A stretch of DNA of 64,000 nucleotides from Nematostella vectensis. Lineage: Eukaryota > Cnidaria > Anthozoa > Actiniaria > Edwardsiidae. The position numbers were made by a program, and so were the translations under genes. Shown here piece after piece: positions 1 through 15,000 of the stretch (the stretch's first letter is position 1; every line of letters begins with the position of its first letter). The notes under the pieces were generated by a model that made no database searches, was not told the origin of the DNA, and saw nothing but the letters and a program-made list of their open reading frames with translations. The DNA lies in the NCBI RefSeq assembly GCF_932526225.1, contig NC_064041.1:9406813-9470812 (forward strand), in the 5' to 3' direction.

Positions 1-3000
1 TTTGAGTATGGCACAGGCTGTTAGGCATGCAGATCCGTAGGCCTGTGTATGAGTTTGGCGCAGGCTGTTAGGCATGTAGTACAGATCCCTAGGTCTGTGT
101 ATGAGTTTGGCGCAGGCTGTTAGACATACAGTACAGATCCCTAGGTCTGTGTATGAGTTTGGCGCAGGCTGTTAGGCATTCAGTACAGATCCCTATGCCT
201 TTGTATGAGTTTGGCGCAGGCTGTTAGGCATGCAGTACAGATCCCTAGGTCTGTGTATGAGTTTGGCGCAGGCTGTTAGGCATGCAGTACAGATCCCTAG
301 GTCTGTGTATGAGTTTGGCGCAGGCTGTTAGGCATGCAGTACAGATCCCTAGGTCTGTGTATGAGTTTGGCGCAGGCTGTTAGGCATGCAGTAAAGATCC
401 CTAGGTCTGTTTATGAGTTTGGGGCAGGCTGTTAGGCATACAGTACAGATCCCTAGGTCTGTGTTTGAGTTTGGCACAGGCTGTTAGGCATGCAGTACAG
501 ATCCCTAGGTCTGTGTATGAGTTTGGCGCAGGCTGTTAGGCATGCAGTACAGATCCCTAGGTCTGTGTATGAGTTTCGCGCAGGCTGTTAGGCATACAGT
601 ACAGATCCCTAGGTCTGTGTATGAGTTTGGCGCAGGCTGTTAGGCATGCAGTACAGATCCCTAGGTCTGTGTATGAGTTTGGCGCAGGCTGTTAGGCATA
701 CAGTACAGATCCCTAGGTCTGTGTATGAGTTTGGCGCAGGCTGTTAGGCATGCAGTACAGATCCCTAGGTCTGTGTATGAGTTTGGCGCAGGCTGTTAGG
801 CATACAGTACAGATCCCTAGGTCTGTGTATGAGTTTGGCGCAGGCTGTTAGGCATGCAGTACAGATCCCTAGGTCTGTGTATGAGTTTGGCGCAGGCTGT
901 TAGGCATGCAGTACAGATCCCTAGGTCTATGTATGAGTTTGGCGCAGGCTGTTAGACATGCAGTACAGATCCCTAGGTCTGTGTATGTGTTTGGCGCAGG
1001 CTGTTAGGCACTTCTTACAGATCCCTAGGTCTGCGTATGAGTTTGGCGCAGGCTGTTAGGCATGCAGTACAGATCCCTAGGTCTGTGTATGAGTTTGGCG
1101 CAGGTTGTTAGGCATGCAGTACAGATCCCTAGGTCTGTGTATGAGTTTGGCGCAGGTTGTTAGGCATACAGATCCCTAGGCCTGTGTATGAGTTTGGCGC
1201 AGGCTGTTAGACATGCAGTACAGATCCCTAGGTCTGTGTATGTGTTTGGCGCAGGCTGTTAGGCACTTCTTACAGATCCCTAGGTCTGCGTATGAGTTTG
1301 GCGCAGGCTGTTAGGCATGCAGTACAGATCCCTAGGTCTGTGTATGAGTTTGGCGCAGGTTGTTAGGCATGCAGTACAGATCCCTAGGTCTGTGTATGAG
1401 TTTGGTGCAGGTTGTTAGGCATACAGATCCCTAGGCCTGTGTATGAGTTTGGCGCAGGCTGTTAGACATGCAGTACAGATCCCTAGGTCTGTGTATGTGT
1501 TTGGCGCAGGCTGTTAGGCACTTCTTACAGATCCCTAGGTCTGCGTATGAGTTTGGCGCAGCCTGTTAGGCATGCAGTACAGATCCCTAGGTCTGTGTAT
1601 GAGTTTGGCGCAGGCTGTTAGGCATGTAGTACAGATCCCTAGGTCTGTGTATGAGTTTGGCGCAGGCTGTTAGGCATGCAGTACAGATCCCTAGGTCTGC
1701 GTATGAGTTTGGCGCAGGCTGTTAGGCACTTCTTACAGATCCCTAGGTCTGTGTATGAGTTTGGTGCAGGCTGTTAGGCATGCAGTACAGATCCCTAGGT
1801 CTGTGTATGAGTTTGGTGCAGGCTGTTAGGCATACAGTACAGATCCCTAGGTCTGTGTATGAGTTTGGCGTAGGCTGTTAGGCATGCAGTACAGATCCCT
1901 AGGTCTGTGTATGAGTTTGGTGCAGGCAGTTAGGCATACAGTACAGATCCCTAGGTCTGTGTATGGGTTTGGCGCAGGCTGTTAGGCATGCAGTACAGAT
2001 CCCTAGGTCTGTGTATGAGTTTGGCGCAGGCTGTTAGGCATACAGTACAGATCCCTAGGTCTGTGTATGAGTTTGGCGCAGGCTGTTAGGCATGTAGTAC
2101 AGATCCCTAGGTCTGTGTATGAGTTTGGCGCAGGCTGTTAGACATACAGTACAGATCCCTAGGTCTGTGTATGAGTTTGGCGCAGGCTGTTAGGCATTCA
2201 GTACAGATCCCTATGCCTTTGTATGAGTTTGGCGCAGGCTGTTAGGCATGCAGTACAGATCCCTAGGTCTGTGTATGAGTTTGGCGCAGGCTGTTAGGCA
2301 TGCAGTACAGATCCCTAGGTCTGTGTATGAGTTTGGCGCAGGCTGTTAGGCATGCAGTAAAGATCCCTAGGTCTGTTTATGAGTTTGGGGCAGGCTGTTA
2401 GGCATACAGTACAGATCCCTAGGTCTTTGTTTGAGTTTAGCACAGGCTGTTAGGCATGCAGTACAGATCCCTAGGTCTGTGTATGAGTTTGGCGCAGGCT
2501 GTTAGGCATGCAGTACAGATCCCTAGGTCTGTGTATGAGTTTCGCGCAGGCTGTTAGGCATACAGTACAGATCCCTAGGTCTGTGTATGAGTTTGGCGCA
2601 GGCTGTTAGGCATACAGTACAGATCCCTAGGTCTGTGTATGAGTTTGGCGTAGGCTGTTAGGCATGCAGTACAGATCCCTAGGTCTGTGTATGAGTTTGG
2701 TGCAGGCAGTTAGGCATACAGTACAGATCCCTAGGTCTGTGTATGGGTTTGGCGCAGGCTGTTAGGCATGCAGTACAGATCCCTAGGTCTGTGTATGAGT
2801 TTGGCGCAGGCTGTTAGGCATACAGTACAGATCCCTAGGTCTGTGTATGAGTTTGGCGCAGGCTGTTAGGCATGCAGTTCAGATCCCTAGGTCTGTGTAT
2901 GAGTTTGGCGCAGGCTGTTAGGCATACAGTACAGATCCCTAGGTCTGTGTATGAGTTTGGCGCAGGCTGTTAGGCATGCAGTACAGATCCCTAGGTCTGT

Positions 3001-6000
3001 GTATGAGTTTGGCGCAGGCTGTTAGGCATGCAGTACAGATCCCTAGGTCTATGTATGAGTTTGGCGCAGGCTGTTAGACATGCAGTACAGATCCCTAGGT
3101 CTGCGTATGAGTTTGGCGCAGGCTGTTAGGCATGCAGTACAGATCCCTAGGTCTGTGTATGAGTTTGGCGCAGGTTGTTAGGCATGCAGTACAGATCCCT
3201 AGGTCTGTGTATGAGTTTGGCGCAGGTTGTTAGGCATACAGATCCCTAGGCCTGTGTATGAGTTTGGCGCAGGCTGTTAGACATGCAGTACAGATCCCTA
3301 GGTCTGTGTATGTGTTTGGCGCAGGCTGTTAGGCACTTCTTACAGATCCCTAGGTCTGCGTATGAGTTTGGCGCAGGCTGTTAGGCATGCAGTACAGATC
3401 CCTAGGTCTGTGTATGAGTTTGGCGCAGGTTGTTAGGCATGCAGTACAGATCCCTAGGTCTGTGTATGAGTTTGGTGCAGGTTGTTAGGCATACAGATCC
3501 CTAGGCCTGTGTATGAGTTTGGCGCAGGCTGTTAGACATGCAGTACAGATCCCTAGGTCTGTGTATGTGTTTGGCGCAGGCTGTTAGGCACTTCTTACTG
3601 ATCCCTAGGTCTGCGTATGAGTTTGGCGCAGGCTGTTAGGCATGCAGTACAGATCCCTAGGTCTGTGTATGAGTTTGGCGCAGGCTGTTAGGCATGTAGT
3701 ACAGATCCCTAGGTCTGTGTATGAGTTTGGCGCAGGCTGTTAGGCATGCAGTACAGATCCCTAGGTCTGTGTATGAGTTTGGTGCAGGCTGTTAGGCATG
3801 CAGTACAGATCCCTAGGTCTGTGTATGAGTTTGGTGCAGGCTGTTAGGCATACAGTACAGATCCCTAGGTCTGTGTATGAGTTTGGCGTAGGCTGTTAGG
3901 CATGCAGTACAGATCCCTAGGTCTGTGTATGAGTTTGGTGCAGGCAGTTAGGCATACAGTACAGATCCCTAGGTCTGTGTATGGGTTTGGCGCAGGCTGT
4001 TAGGCATGCAGTACAGATCCCTAGGTCTGTGTATGAGTTTGGCGCAGGCTGTTAGGCATACAGTACAGATCCCTAGGTCTGTGTATGAGTTTGGCGCAGG
4101 CTGTTAGGCATGCAGTACAGATCCCTAGGTCTGTGTATGAGTTTGGCGCAGGCTGTTAGGCATGCAGTAAAGATCCCTAGGTCTGTTTATGAGTTTGGCG
4201 CAGGCTGTTAGGCATACAGTACAGATCCCTAGGTCTGTGTTTGAGTATGGCACAGGCTGTTAGGCATGCAGATCCGTAGGCCTGTGTATGAGTTTGGCGC
4301 AGGCTGTTAGGCATGTAGTACAGATCCCTAGGTCTGTGTATGAGTTTGGCGCAGGCTGTTAGACATACAGTACAGATCCCTAGGTCTGTGTATGAGTTTG
4401 GCGCAGGCTGTTAGGCATTCAGTACAGATCCCTATGCCTTTGTATGAGTTTGGCGCAGGCTGTTAGGCATGCAGTACAGATCCCTAGGTCTGTGTATGAG
4501 TTTGGCGCAGGCTGTTAGGCATGCAGTACAGATCCCTAGGTCTGTGTATGAGTTTGGCGCAGGCTGTTAGGCATGCAGTACAGATCCCTAGGTCTGTGTA
4601 TGAGTTTGGCGCAGGCTGTTAGGCATGCAGTAAAGATCCCTAGGTCTGTTTATGAGTTTGGGGCAGGCTGTTAGGCATACAGTACAGATCCCTAGGTCTG
4701 TGTTTGAGTTTGGCACAGGCTGTTAGGCATGCAGTACAGATCCCTAGGTCTGTGTATGAGTTTGGCGCAGGCTGTTAGGCATGCAGTACAGATCCCTAGG
4801 TCTGTGTATGAGTTTCGCGCAGGCTGTTAGGCATACAGTACAGATCCCTAGGTCTGTGTATGAGTTTGGCGCAGGCTGTTAGGCATGCAGTACAGATCCC
4901 TAGGTCTGTGTATGAGTTTGGCGCAGGCTGTTAGGCATACAGTACAGATCCCTAGGTCTGTGTATGAGTTTGGCGCAGGCTGTTAGGCATGCAGTACAGA
5001 TCCCTAGGTCTGTGTATGAGTTTGGCGCAGGCTGTTAGGCATACAGTACAGATCCCTAGGTCTGTGTATGAGTTTGGCGCAGGCTGTTAGGCATGCAGTA
5101 CAGATCCCTAGGTCTGTGTATGAGTTTGGCGCAGGCTGTTAGGCATGCAGTACAGATCCCTAGGTCTATGTATGAGTTTGGCGCAGGCTGTTAGACATGC
5201 AGTACAGATCCCTAGGTCTGTGTATGTGTTTGGCGCAGGCTGTTAGGCATGCAGTACAGATCCCTAGGTCTGCGTATGAGTTTGGCGCAGGCTGTTAGGC
5301 ATGCAGTACAGATCCCTAGGTCTGTGTATGAGTTTGGCGCAGGTTGTTAGGCATGCAGTACAGATCCCTAGGTCTGTGTATGAGTTTGGCGCAGGTTGTT
5401 AGGCATACAGATCCCTAGGCCTGTGTATGAGTTTGGCGCAGGCTGTTAGACATGCAGTACAGATCCCTAGGTCTGCGTATGAGTTTGGCGCAGGCTGTTA
5501 GGCATGCAGTACAGATCCCTAGGTCTGTGTATGAGTTTGGCGCAGGTTGTTAGGCATGCAGTACAGATCCCTAGGTCTGTGTATGAGTTTGGCGCAGGTT
5601 GTTAGGCATACAGATCCCTAGGCCTGTGTATGAGTTTGGCGCAGGCTGTTAGACATGCAGTACAGATCCCTAGGTCTGTGTATGTGTTTGGCGCAGGCTG
5701 TTAGGCACTTCTTACAGATCCCTAGGTCTGCGTATGAGTTTGGCGCAGGCTGTTAGGCATGCAGTACAGATCCCTAGGTCTGTGTATGAGTTTGGCGCAG
5801 GTTGTTAGGCATGCAGTACAGATCCCTAGGTCTGTGTATGAGTTTGGTGCAGGTTGTTAGGCATACAGATCCCTAGGCCTGTGTATGAGTTTGGCGCAGG
5901 CTGTTAGACATGCAGTACAGATCCCTAGGTCTGTGTATGTGTTTGGCGCAGGCTGTTAGGCACTTCTTACAGATCCCTAGGTCTGCGTATGAGTTTGGCG

Positions 6001-9000
6001 CAGCCTGTTAGGCATGCAGTACAGATCCCTAGGTCTGTGTATGAGTTTGGCGCAGGCTGTTAGGCATGTAGTACAGATCCCTAGGTCTGTGTATGAGTTT
6101 GGCGCAGGCTGTTAGGCATGCAGTACAGATCCCTAGGTCTGCGTATGAGTTTGGCGCAGGCTGTTAGGCATGCAGTACAGATCCCTAGGTCTGTGTATGA
6201 GTTTGGTGCAGGCTGTTAGGCATGCAGTACAGATCCCTAGGTCTGTGTATGAGTTTGGTGCAGGCTGTTAGGCATACAGTACAGATCCCTAGGTCTGTGT
6301 ATGAGTTTGGCGTAGGCTGTTAGGCATGCAGTACAGATCCCTAGGTCTGTGTATGAGTTTGGTGCAGGCAGTTAGGCATACAGTACAGATCCCTAGGTCT
6401 GTGTATGGGTTTGGCGCAGGCTGTTAGGCATGCAGTACAGATCCCTAGGTCTGTGTATGAGTTTGGCGCAGGCTGTTAGGCATACAGTACAGATCCCTAG
6501 GTCTGTGTATGAGTTTGGCGCAGGCTGTTAGGCATGTAGTACAGATCCCTAGGTCTGTGTATGAGTTTGGCGCAGGCTGTTAGACATACAGTACAGATCC
6601 CTAGGTCTGTGTATGAGTTTGGCGCAGGCTGTTAGGCATTCAGTACAGATCCCTATGCCTTTGTATGAGTTTGGCGCAGGCTGTTAGGCATGCAGTACAG
6701 ATCCCTAGGTCTGTGTATGAGTTTGGCGCAGGCTGTTAGGCATGCAGTACAGATCCCTAGGTCTGTGTATGAGTTTGGCGCAGGCTGTTAGGCATACAGT
6801 ACAGATCCCTAGGTCTGTGTTTGAGTATGGCACAGGCTGTTAGGCATGCAGATCCGTAGGCCTGTGTATGAGTTTGGCGCAGGCTGTTAGGCATGTAGTA
6901 CAGATCCCTAGGTCTGTGTATGAGTTTGGCGCAGGCTGTTAGACATACAGTACAGATCCCTAGGTCTGTGTATGAGTTTGGCGCAGGCTGTTAGGCATTC
7001 AGTACAGATCCCTATGCCTTTGTATGAGTTTGGCGCAGGCTGTTAGGCATGCAGTACAGATCCCTAGGTCTGTGTATGAGTTTGGCGCAGGCTGTTAGGC
7101 ATGCAGTACAGATCCCTAGGTCTGTGTATGAGTTTGGCGCAGGCTGTTAGGCATGCAGTACAGATCCCTAGGTCTGTGTATGAGTTTGGCGCAGGCTGTT
7201 AGGCATGCAGTAAAGATCCCTAGGTCTGTTTATGAGTTTGGGGCAGGCTGTTAGGCATACAGTACAGATCCCTAGGTCTGTGTTTGAGTTTGGCACAGGC
7301 TGTTAGGCATGCAGTACAGATCCCTAGGTCTGTGTATGAGTTTGGCGCAGGCTGTTAGGCATGCAGTACAGATCCCTAGGTCTGTGTATGAGTTTCGCGC
7401 AGGCTGTTAGGCATACAGTACAGATCCCTAGGTCTGTGTATGAGTTTGGCGCAGGCTGTTAGGCATGCAGTACAGATCCCTAGGTCTGTGTATGAGTTTG
7501 GCGCAGGCTGTTAGGCATACAGTACAGATCCCTAGGTCTGTGTATGAGTTTGGCGCAGGCTGTTAGGCATGCAGTACAGATCCCTAGGTCTGTGTATGAG
7601 TTTGGCGCAGGCTGTTAGGCATACAGTACAGATCCCTAGGTCTGTGTATGAGTTTGGCGCAGGCTGTTAGGCATGCAGTACAGATCCCTAGGTCTGTGTA
7701 TGAGTTTGGCGCAGGCTGTTAGGCATGCAGTACAGATCCCTAGGTCTATGTATGAGTTTGGCGCAGGCTGTTAGACATGCAGTACAGATCCCTAGGTCTG
7801 TGTATGTGTTTGGCGCAGGCTGTTAGGCATGCAGTACAGATCCCTAGGTCTGCGTATGAGTTTGGCGCAGGCTGTTAGGCATGCAGTACAGATCCCTAGG
7901 TCTGTGTATGAGTTTGGCGCAGGTTGTTAGGCATGCAGTACAGATCCCTAGGTCTGTGTATGAGTTTGGCGCAGGTTGTTAGGCATACAGATCCCTAGGC
8001 CTGTGTATGAGTTTGGCGCAGGCTGTTAGACATGCAGTACAGATCCCTAGGTCTGCGTATGAGTTTGGCGCAGGCTGTTAGGCATGCAGTACAGATCCCT
8101 AGGTCTGTGTATGAGTTTGGCGCAGGTTGTTAGGCATGCAGTACAGATCCCTAGGTCTGTGTATGAGTTTGGCGCAGGTTGTTAGGCATACAGATCCCTA
8201 GGCCTGTGTATGAGTTTGGCGCAGGCTGTTAGACATGCAGTACAGATCCCTAGGTCTGTGTATGTGTTTGGCGCAGGCTGTTAGGCACTTCTTACAGATC
8301 CCTAGGTCTGCGTATGAGTTTGGCGCAGGCTGTTAGGCATGCAGTACAGATCCCTAGGTCTGTGTATGAGTTTGGCGCAGGTTGTTAGGCATGCAGTACA
8401 GATCCCTAGGTCTGTGTATGAGTTTGGTGCAGGTTGTTAGGCATACAGATCCCTAGGCCTGTGTATGAGTTTGGCGCAGGCTGTTAGACATGCAGTACAG
8501 ATCCCTAGGTCTGTGTATGTGTTTGGCGCAGGCTGTTAGGCACTTCTTACAGATCCCTAGGTCTGCGTATGAGTTTGGCGCAGCCTGTTAGGCATGCAGT
8601 ACAGATCCCTAGGTCTGTGTATGAGTTTGGCGCAGGCTGTTAGGCATGTAGTACAGATCCCTAGGTCTGTGTATGAGTTTGGCGCAGGCTGTTAGGCATG
8701 CAGTACAGATCCCTAGGTCTGCGTATGAGTTTGGCGCAGGCTGTTAGGCATGCAGTACAGATCCCTAGGTCTGTGTATGAGTTTGGTGCAGGCTGTTAGG
8801 CATGCAGTACAGATCCCTAGGTCTGTGTATGAGTTTGGTGCAGGCTGTTAGGCATACAGTACAGATCCCTAGGTCTGTGTATGAGTTTGGCGTAGGCTGT
8901 TAGGCATGCAGTACAGATCCCTAGGTCTGTGTATGAGTTTGGTGCAGGCAGTTAGGCATACAGTACAGATCCCTAGGTCTGTGTATGGGTTTGGCGCAGG

Positions 9001-12000
9001 CTGTTAGGCATGCAGTACAGATCCCTAGGTCTGTGTATGAGTTTGGCGCAGGCTGTTAGGCATACAGTACAGATCCCTAGGTCTGTGTATGAGTTTGGCG
9101 CAGGCTGTTAGGCATGTAGTACAGATCCCTAGGTCTGTGTATGAGTTTGGCGCAGGCTGTTAGACATACAGTACAGATCCCTAGGTCTGTGTATGAGTTT
9201 GGCGCAGGCTGTTAGGCATTCAGTACAGATCCCTATGCCTTTGTATGAGTTTGGCGCAGGCTGTTAGGCATGCAGTACAGATCCCTAGGTCTGTGTATGA
9301 GTTTGGCGCAGGCTGTTAGGCATGCAGTACAGATCCCTAGGTCTGTGTATGAGTTTGGCGCAGGCTGTTAGGCATGCAGTAAAGATCCCTAGGTCTGTTT
9401 ATGAGTTTGGGGCAGGCTGTTAGGCATACAGTACAGATCCCTAGGTCTTTGTTTGAGTTTAGCACAGGCTGTTAGGCATGCAGTACAGATCCCTAGGTCT
9501 GTGTATGAGTTTGGCGCAGGCTGTTAGGCATGCAGTACAGATCCCTAGGTCTGTGTATGAGTTTCGCGCAGGCTGTTAGGCATACAGTACAGATCCCTAG
9601 GTCTGTGTATGAGTTTGGCGCAGGCTGTTAGGCATACAGTACAGATCCCTAGGTCTGTGTATGAGTTTGGCGTAGGCTGTTAGGCATGCAGTACAGATCC
9701 CTAGGTCTGTGTATGAGTTTGGTGCAGGCAGTTAGGCATACAGTACAGATCCCTAGGTCTGTGTATGGGTTTGGCGCAGGCTGTTAGGCATGCAGTACAG
9801 ATCCCTAGGTCTGTGTATGAGTTTGGCGCAGGCTGTTAGGCATACAGTACAGATCCCTAGGTCTGTGTATGAGTTTGGCGCAGGCTGTTAGGCATGCAGT
9901 TCAGATCCCTAGGTCTGTGTATGAGTTTGGCGCAGGCTGTTAGGCATACAGTACAGATCCCTAGGTCTGTGTATGAGTTTGGCGCAGGCTGTTAGGCATG
10001 CAGTACAGATCCCTAGGTCTGTGTATGAGTTTGGCGCAGGCTGTTAGGCATGCAGTACAGATCCCTAGGTCTATGTATGAGTTTGGCGCAGGCTGTTAGA
10101 CATGCAGTACAGATCCCTAGGTCTGCGTATGAGTTTGGCGCAGGCTGTTAGGCATGCAGTACAGATCCCTAGGTCTGTGTATGAGTTTGGCGCAGGTTGT
10201 TAGGCATGCAGTACAGATCCCTAGGTCTGTGTATGAGTTTGGCGCAGGTTGTTAGGCATACAGATCCCTAGGCCTGTGTATGAGTTTGGCGCAGGCTGTT
10301 AGACATGCAGTACAGATCCCTAGGTCTGTGTATGTGTTTGGCGCAGGCTGTTAGGCACTTCTTACAGATCCCTAGGTCTGCGTATGAGTTTGGCGCAGGC
10401 TGTTAGGCATGCAGTACAGATCCCTAGGTCTGTGTATGAGTTTGGCGCAGGTTGTTAGGCATGCAGTACAGATCCCTAGGTCTGTGTATGAGTTTGGTGC
10501 AGGTTGTTAGGCATACAGATCCCTAGGCCTGTGTATGAGTTTGGCGCAGGCTGTTAGACATGCAGTACAGATCCCTAGGTCTGTGTATGTGTTTGGCGCA
10601 GGCTGTTAGGCACTTCTTACTGATCCCTAGGTCTGCGTATGAGTTTGGCGCAGGCTGTTAGGCATGCAGTACAGATCCCTAGGTCTGTGTATGAGTTTGG
10701 CGCAGGCTGTTAGGCATGTAGTACAGATCCCTAGGTCTGTGTATGAGTTTGGCGCAGGCTGTTAGGCATGCAGTACAGATCCCTAGGTCTGTGTATGAGT
10801 TTGGTGCAGGCTGTTAGGCATGCAGTACAGATCCCTAGGTCTGTGTATGAGTTTGGTGCAGGCTGTTAGGCATACAGTACAGATCCCTAGGTCTGTGTAT
10901 GAGTTTGGCGTAGGCTGTTAGGCATGCAGTACAGATCCCTAGGTCTGTGTATGAGTTTGGTGCAGGCAGTTAGGCATACAGTACAGATCCCTAGGTCTGT
11001 GTATGGGTTTGGCGCAGGCTGTTAGGCATGCAGTACAGATCCCTAGGTCTGTGTATGAGTTTGGCGCAGGCTGTTAGGCATACAGTACAGATCCCTAGGT
11101 CTGTGTATGAGTTTGGCGCAGGCTGTTAGGCATGCAGTACAGATCCCTAGGTCTGTGTATGAGTTTGGCGCAGGCTGTTAGGCATGCAGTAAAGATCCCT
11201 AGGTCTGTTTATGAGTTTGGCGCAGGCTGTTAGGCATACAGTACAGATCCCTAGGTCTGTGTTTGAGTATGGCACAGGCTGTTAGGCATGCAGATCCGTA
11301 GGCCTGTGTATGAGTTTGGCGCAGGCTGTTAGGCATGTAGTACAGATCCCTAGGTCTGTGTATGAGTTTGGCGCAGGCTGTTAGACATACAGTACAGATC
11401 CCTAGGTCTGTGTATGAGTTTGGCGCAGGCTGTTAGGCATTCAGTACAGATCCCTATGCCTTTGTATGAGTTTGGCGCAGGCTGTTAGGCATGCAGTACA
11501 GATCCCTAGGTCTGTGTATGAGTTTGGCGCAGGCTGTTAGGCATGCAGTACAGATCCCTAGGTCTGTGTATGAGTTTGGCGCAGGCTGTTAGGCATGCAG
11601 TACAGATCCCTAGGTCTGTGTATGAGTTTGGCGCAGGCTGTTAGGCATGCAGTAAAGATCCCTAGGTCTGTTTATGAGTTTGGGGCAGGCTGTTAGGCAT
11701 ACAGTACAGATCCCTAGGTCTGTGTTTGAGTTTGGCACAGGCTGTTAGGCATGCAGTACAGATCCCTAGGTCTGTGTATGAGTTTGGCGCAGGCTGTTAG
11801 GCATGCAGTACAGATCCCTAGGTCTGTGTATGAGTTTCGCGCAGGCTGTTAGGCATACAGTACAGATCCCTAGGTCTGTGTATGAGTTTGGCGCAGGCTG
11901 TTAGGCATGCAGTACAGATCCCTAGGTCTGTGTATGAGTTTGGCGCAGGCTGTTAGGCATACAGTACAGATCCCTAGGTCTGTGTATGAGTTTGGCGCAG

Positions 12001-15000
12001 GCTGTTAGGCATGCAGTACAGATCCCTAGGTCTGTGTATGAGTTTGGCGCAGGCTGTTAGGCATACAGTACAGATCCCTAGGTCTGTGTATGAGTTTGGC
12101 GCAGGCTGTTAGGCATGCAGTACAGATCCCTAGGTCTGTGTATGAGTTTGGCGCAGGCTGTTAGGCATGCAGTACAGATCCCTAGGTCTATGTATGAGTT
12201 TGGCGCAGGCTGTTAGACATGCAGTACAGATCCCTAGGTCTGTGTATGTGTTTGGCGCAGGCTGTTAGGCATGCAGTACAGATCCCTAGGTCTGCGTATG
12301 AGTTTGGCGCAGGCTGTTAGGCATGCAGTACAGATCCCTAGGTCTGTGTATGAGTTTGGCGCAGGTTGTTAGGCATGCAGTACAGATCCCTAGGTCTGTG
12401 TATGAGTTTGGCGCAGGTTGTTAGGCATACAGATCCCTAGGCCTGTGTATGAGTTTGGCGCAGGCTGTTAGACATGCAGTACAGATCCCTAGGTCTGTGT
12501 ATGTGTTTGGCGCAGGCTGTTAGGCACTTCTTACAGATCCCTAGGTCTGCGTATGAGTTTGGCGCAGGCTGTTAGGCATGCAGTACAGATCCCTAGGTCT
12601 GTGTATGAGTTTGGCGCAGGTTGTTAGGCATGCAGTACAGATCCCTAGGTCTGTGTATGAGTTTGGTGCAGGTTGTTAGGCATACAGATCCCTAGGCCTG
12701 TGTATGAGTTTGGCGCAGGCTGTTAGACATGCAGTACAGATCCCTAGGTCTGTGTATGTGTTTGGCGCAGGCTGTTAGGCACTTCTTACAGATCCCTAGG
12801 TCTGCGTATGAGTTTGGCGCAGCCTGTTAGGCATGCAGTACAGATCCCTAGGTCTGTGTATGAGTTTGGCGCAGGCTGTTAGGCATGTAGTACAGATCCC
12901 TAGGTCTGTGTATGAGTTTGGCGCAGGCTGTTAGGCATGCAGTACAGATCCCTAGGTCTGCGTATGAGTTTGGCGCAGGCTGTTAGGCATGCAGTACAGA
13001 TCCCTAGGTCTGTGTATGAGTTTGGTGCAGGCTGTTAGGCATGCAGTACAGATCCCTAGGTCTGTGTATGAGTTTGGTGCAGGCTGTTAGGCATACAGTA
13101 CAGATCCCTAGGTCTGTGTATGAGTTTGGCGTAGGCTGTTAGGCATGCAGTACAGATCCCTAGGTCTGTGTATGAGTTTGGTGCAGGCAGTTAGGCATAC
13201 AGTACAGATCCCTAGGTCTGTGTATGGGTTTGGCGCAGGCTGTTAGGCATGCAGTACAGATCCCTAGGTCTGTGTATGAGTTTGGCGCAGGCTGTTAGGC
13301 ATACAGTACAGATCCCTAGGTCTGTGTATGAGTTTGGCGCAGGCTGTTAGGCATGTAGTACAGATCCCTAGGTCTGTGTATGAGTTTGGCGCAGGCTGTT
13401 AGACATACAGTACAGATCCCTAGGTCTGTGTATGAGTTTGGCGCAGGCTGTTAGGCATTCAGTACAGATCCCTATGCCTTTGTATGAGTTTGGCGCAGGC
13501 TGTTAGGCATGCAGTACAGATCCCTAGGTCTGTGTATGAGTTTGGCGCAGGCTGTTAGGCATGCAGTACAGATCCCTAGGTCTGTGTATGAGTTTGGCGC
13601 AGGCTGTTAGGCATGCAGTAAAGATCCCTAGGTCTGTTTATGAGTTTGGGGCAGGCTGTTAGGCATACAGTACAGATCCCTAGGTCTTTGTTTGAGTTTA
13701 GCACAGGCTGTTAGGCATGCAGTACAGATCCCTAGGTCTGTGTATGAGTTTGGCGCAGGCTGTTAGGCATGCAGTACAGATCCCTAGGTCTGTGTATGAG
13801 TTTCGCGCAGGCTGTTAGGCATACAGTACAGATCCCTAGGTCTGTGTATGAGTTTGGCGCAGGCTGTTAGGCATGCAGTACAGATCCCTAGGTCTGTGTA
13901 TGAGTTTGCAGGCTGTTAGGCATACAGTACAGATCCCTAGGTCTGTGTATGAGTTTGGCGCAGGCTGTTAGGCATGCAGTTCAGATCCCTAGGTCTGTGT
14001 ATGAGTTTGGCGCAGGCTGTTAGGCATACAGTACAGATCCCTAGGTCTGTGTATGAGTTTGGCGCAGGCTGTTAGGCATGCAGTACAGATCCCTAGGTCT
14101 GTGTATGAGTTTGGCGCAGGCTGTTAGGCATGCAGTACAGATCCCTAGGTCTATGTATGAGTTTGGCGCAGGCTGTTAGACATGCAGTACAGATCCCTAG
14201 GTCTGCGTATGAGTTTGGCGCAGGCTGTTAGGCATGCAGTACAGATCCCTAGGTCTGTGTATGAGTTTGGCGCAGGTTGTTAGGCATGCAGTACAGATCC
14301 CTAGGTCTGTGTATGAGTTTGGCGCAGGTTGTTAGGCATACAGATCCCTAGGCCTGTGTATGAGTTTGGCGCAGGCTGTTAGACATGCAGTACAGATCCC
14401 TAGGTCTGTGTATGTGTTTGGCGCAGGCTGTTAGGCACTTCTTACAGATCCCTAGGTCTGCGTATGAGTTTGGCGCAGGCTGTTAGGCATGCAGTACAGA
14501 TCCCTAGGTCTGTGTATGAGTTTGGCGCAGGTTGTTAGGCATGCAGTACAGATCCCTAGGTCTGTGTATGAGTTTGGTGCAGGTTGTTAGGCATACAGAT
14601 CCCTAGGCCTGTGTATGAGTTTGGCGCAGGCTGTTAGACATGCAGTACAGATCCCTAGGTCTGTGTATGTGTTTGGCGCAGGCTGTTAGGCACTTCTTAC
14701 TGATCCCTAGGTCTGCGTATGAGTTTGGCGCAGGCTGTTAGGCATGCAGTACAGATCCCTAGGTCTGTGTATGAGTTTGGCGCAGGCTGTTAGGCATGTA
14801 GTACAGATCCCTAGGTCTGTGTATGAGTTTGGCGCAGGCTGTTAGGCATGCAGTACAGATCCCTAGGTCTGTGTATGAGTTTGGTGCAGGCTGTTAGGCA
14901 TGCAGTACAGATCCCTAGGTCTGTGTATGAGTTTGGTGCAGGCTGTTAGGCATACAGTACAGATCCCTAGGTCTGTGTATGAGTTTGGCGTAGGCTGTTA

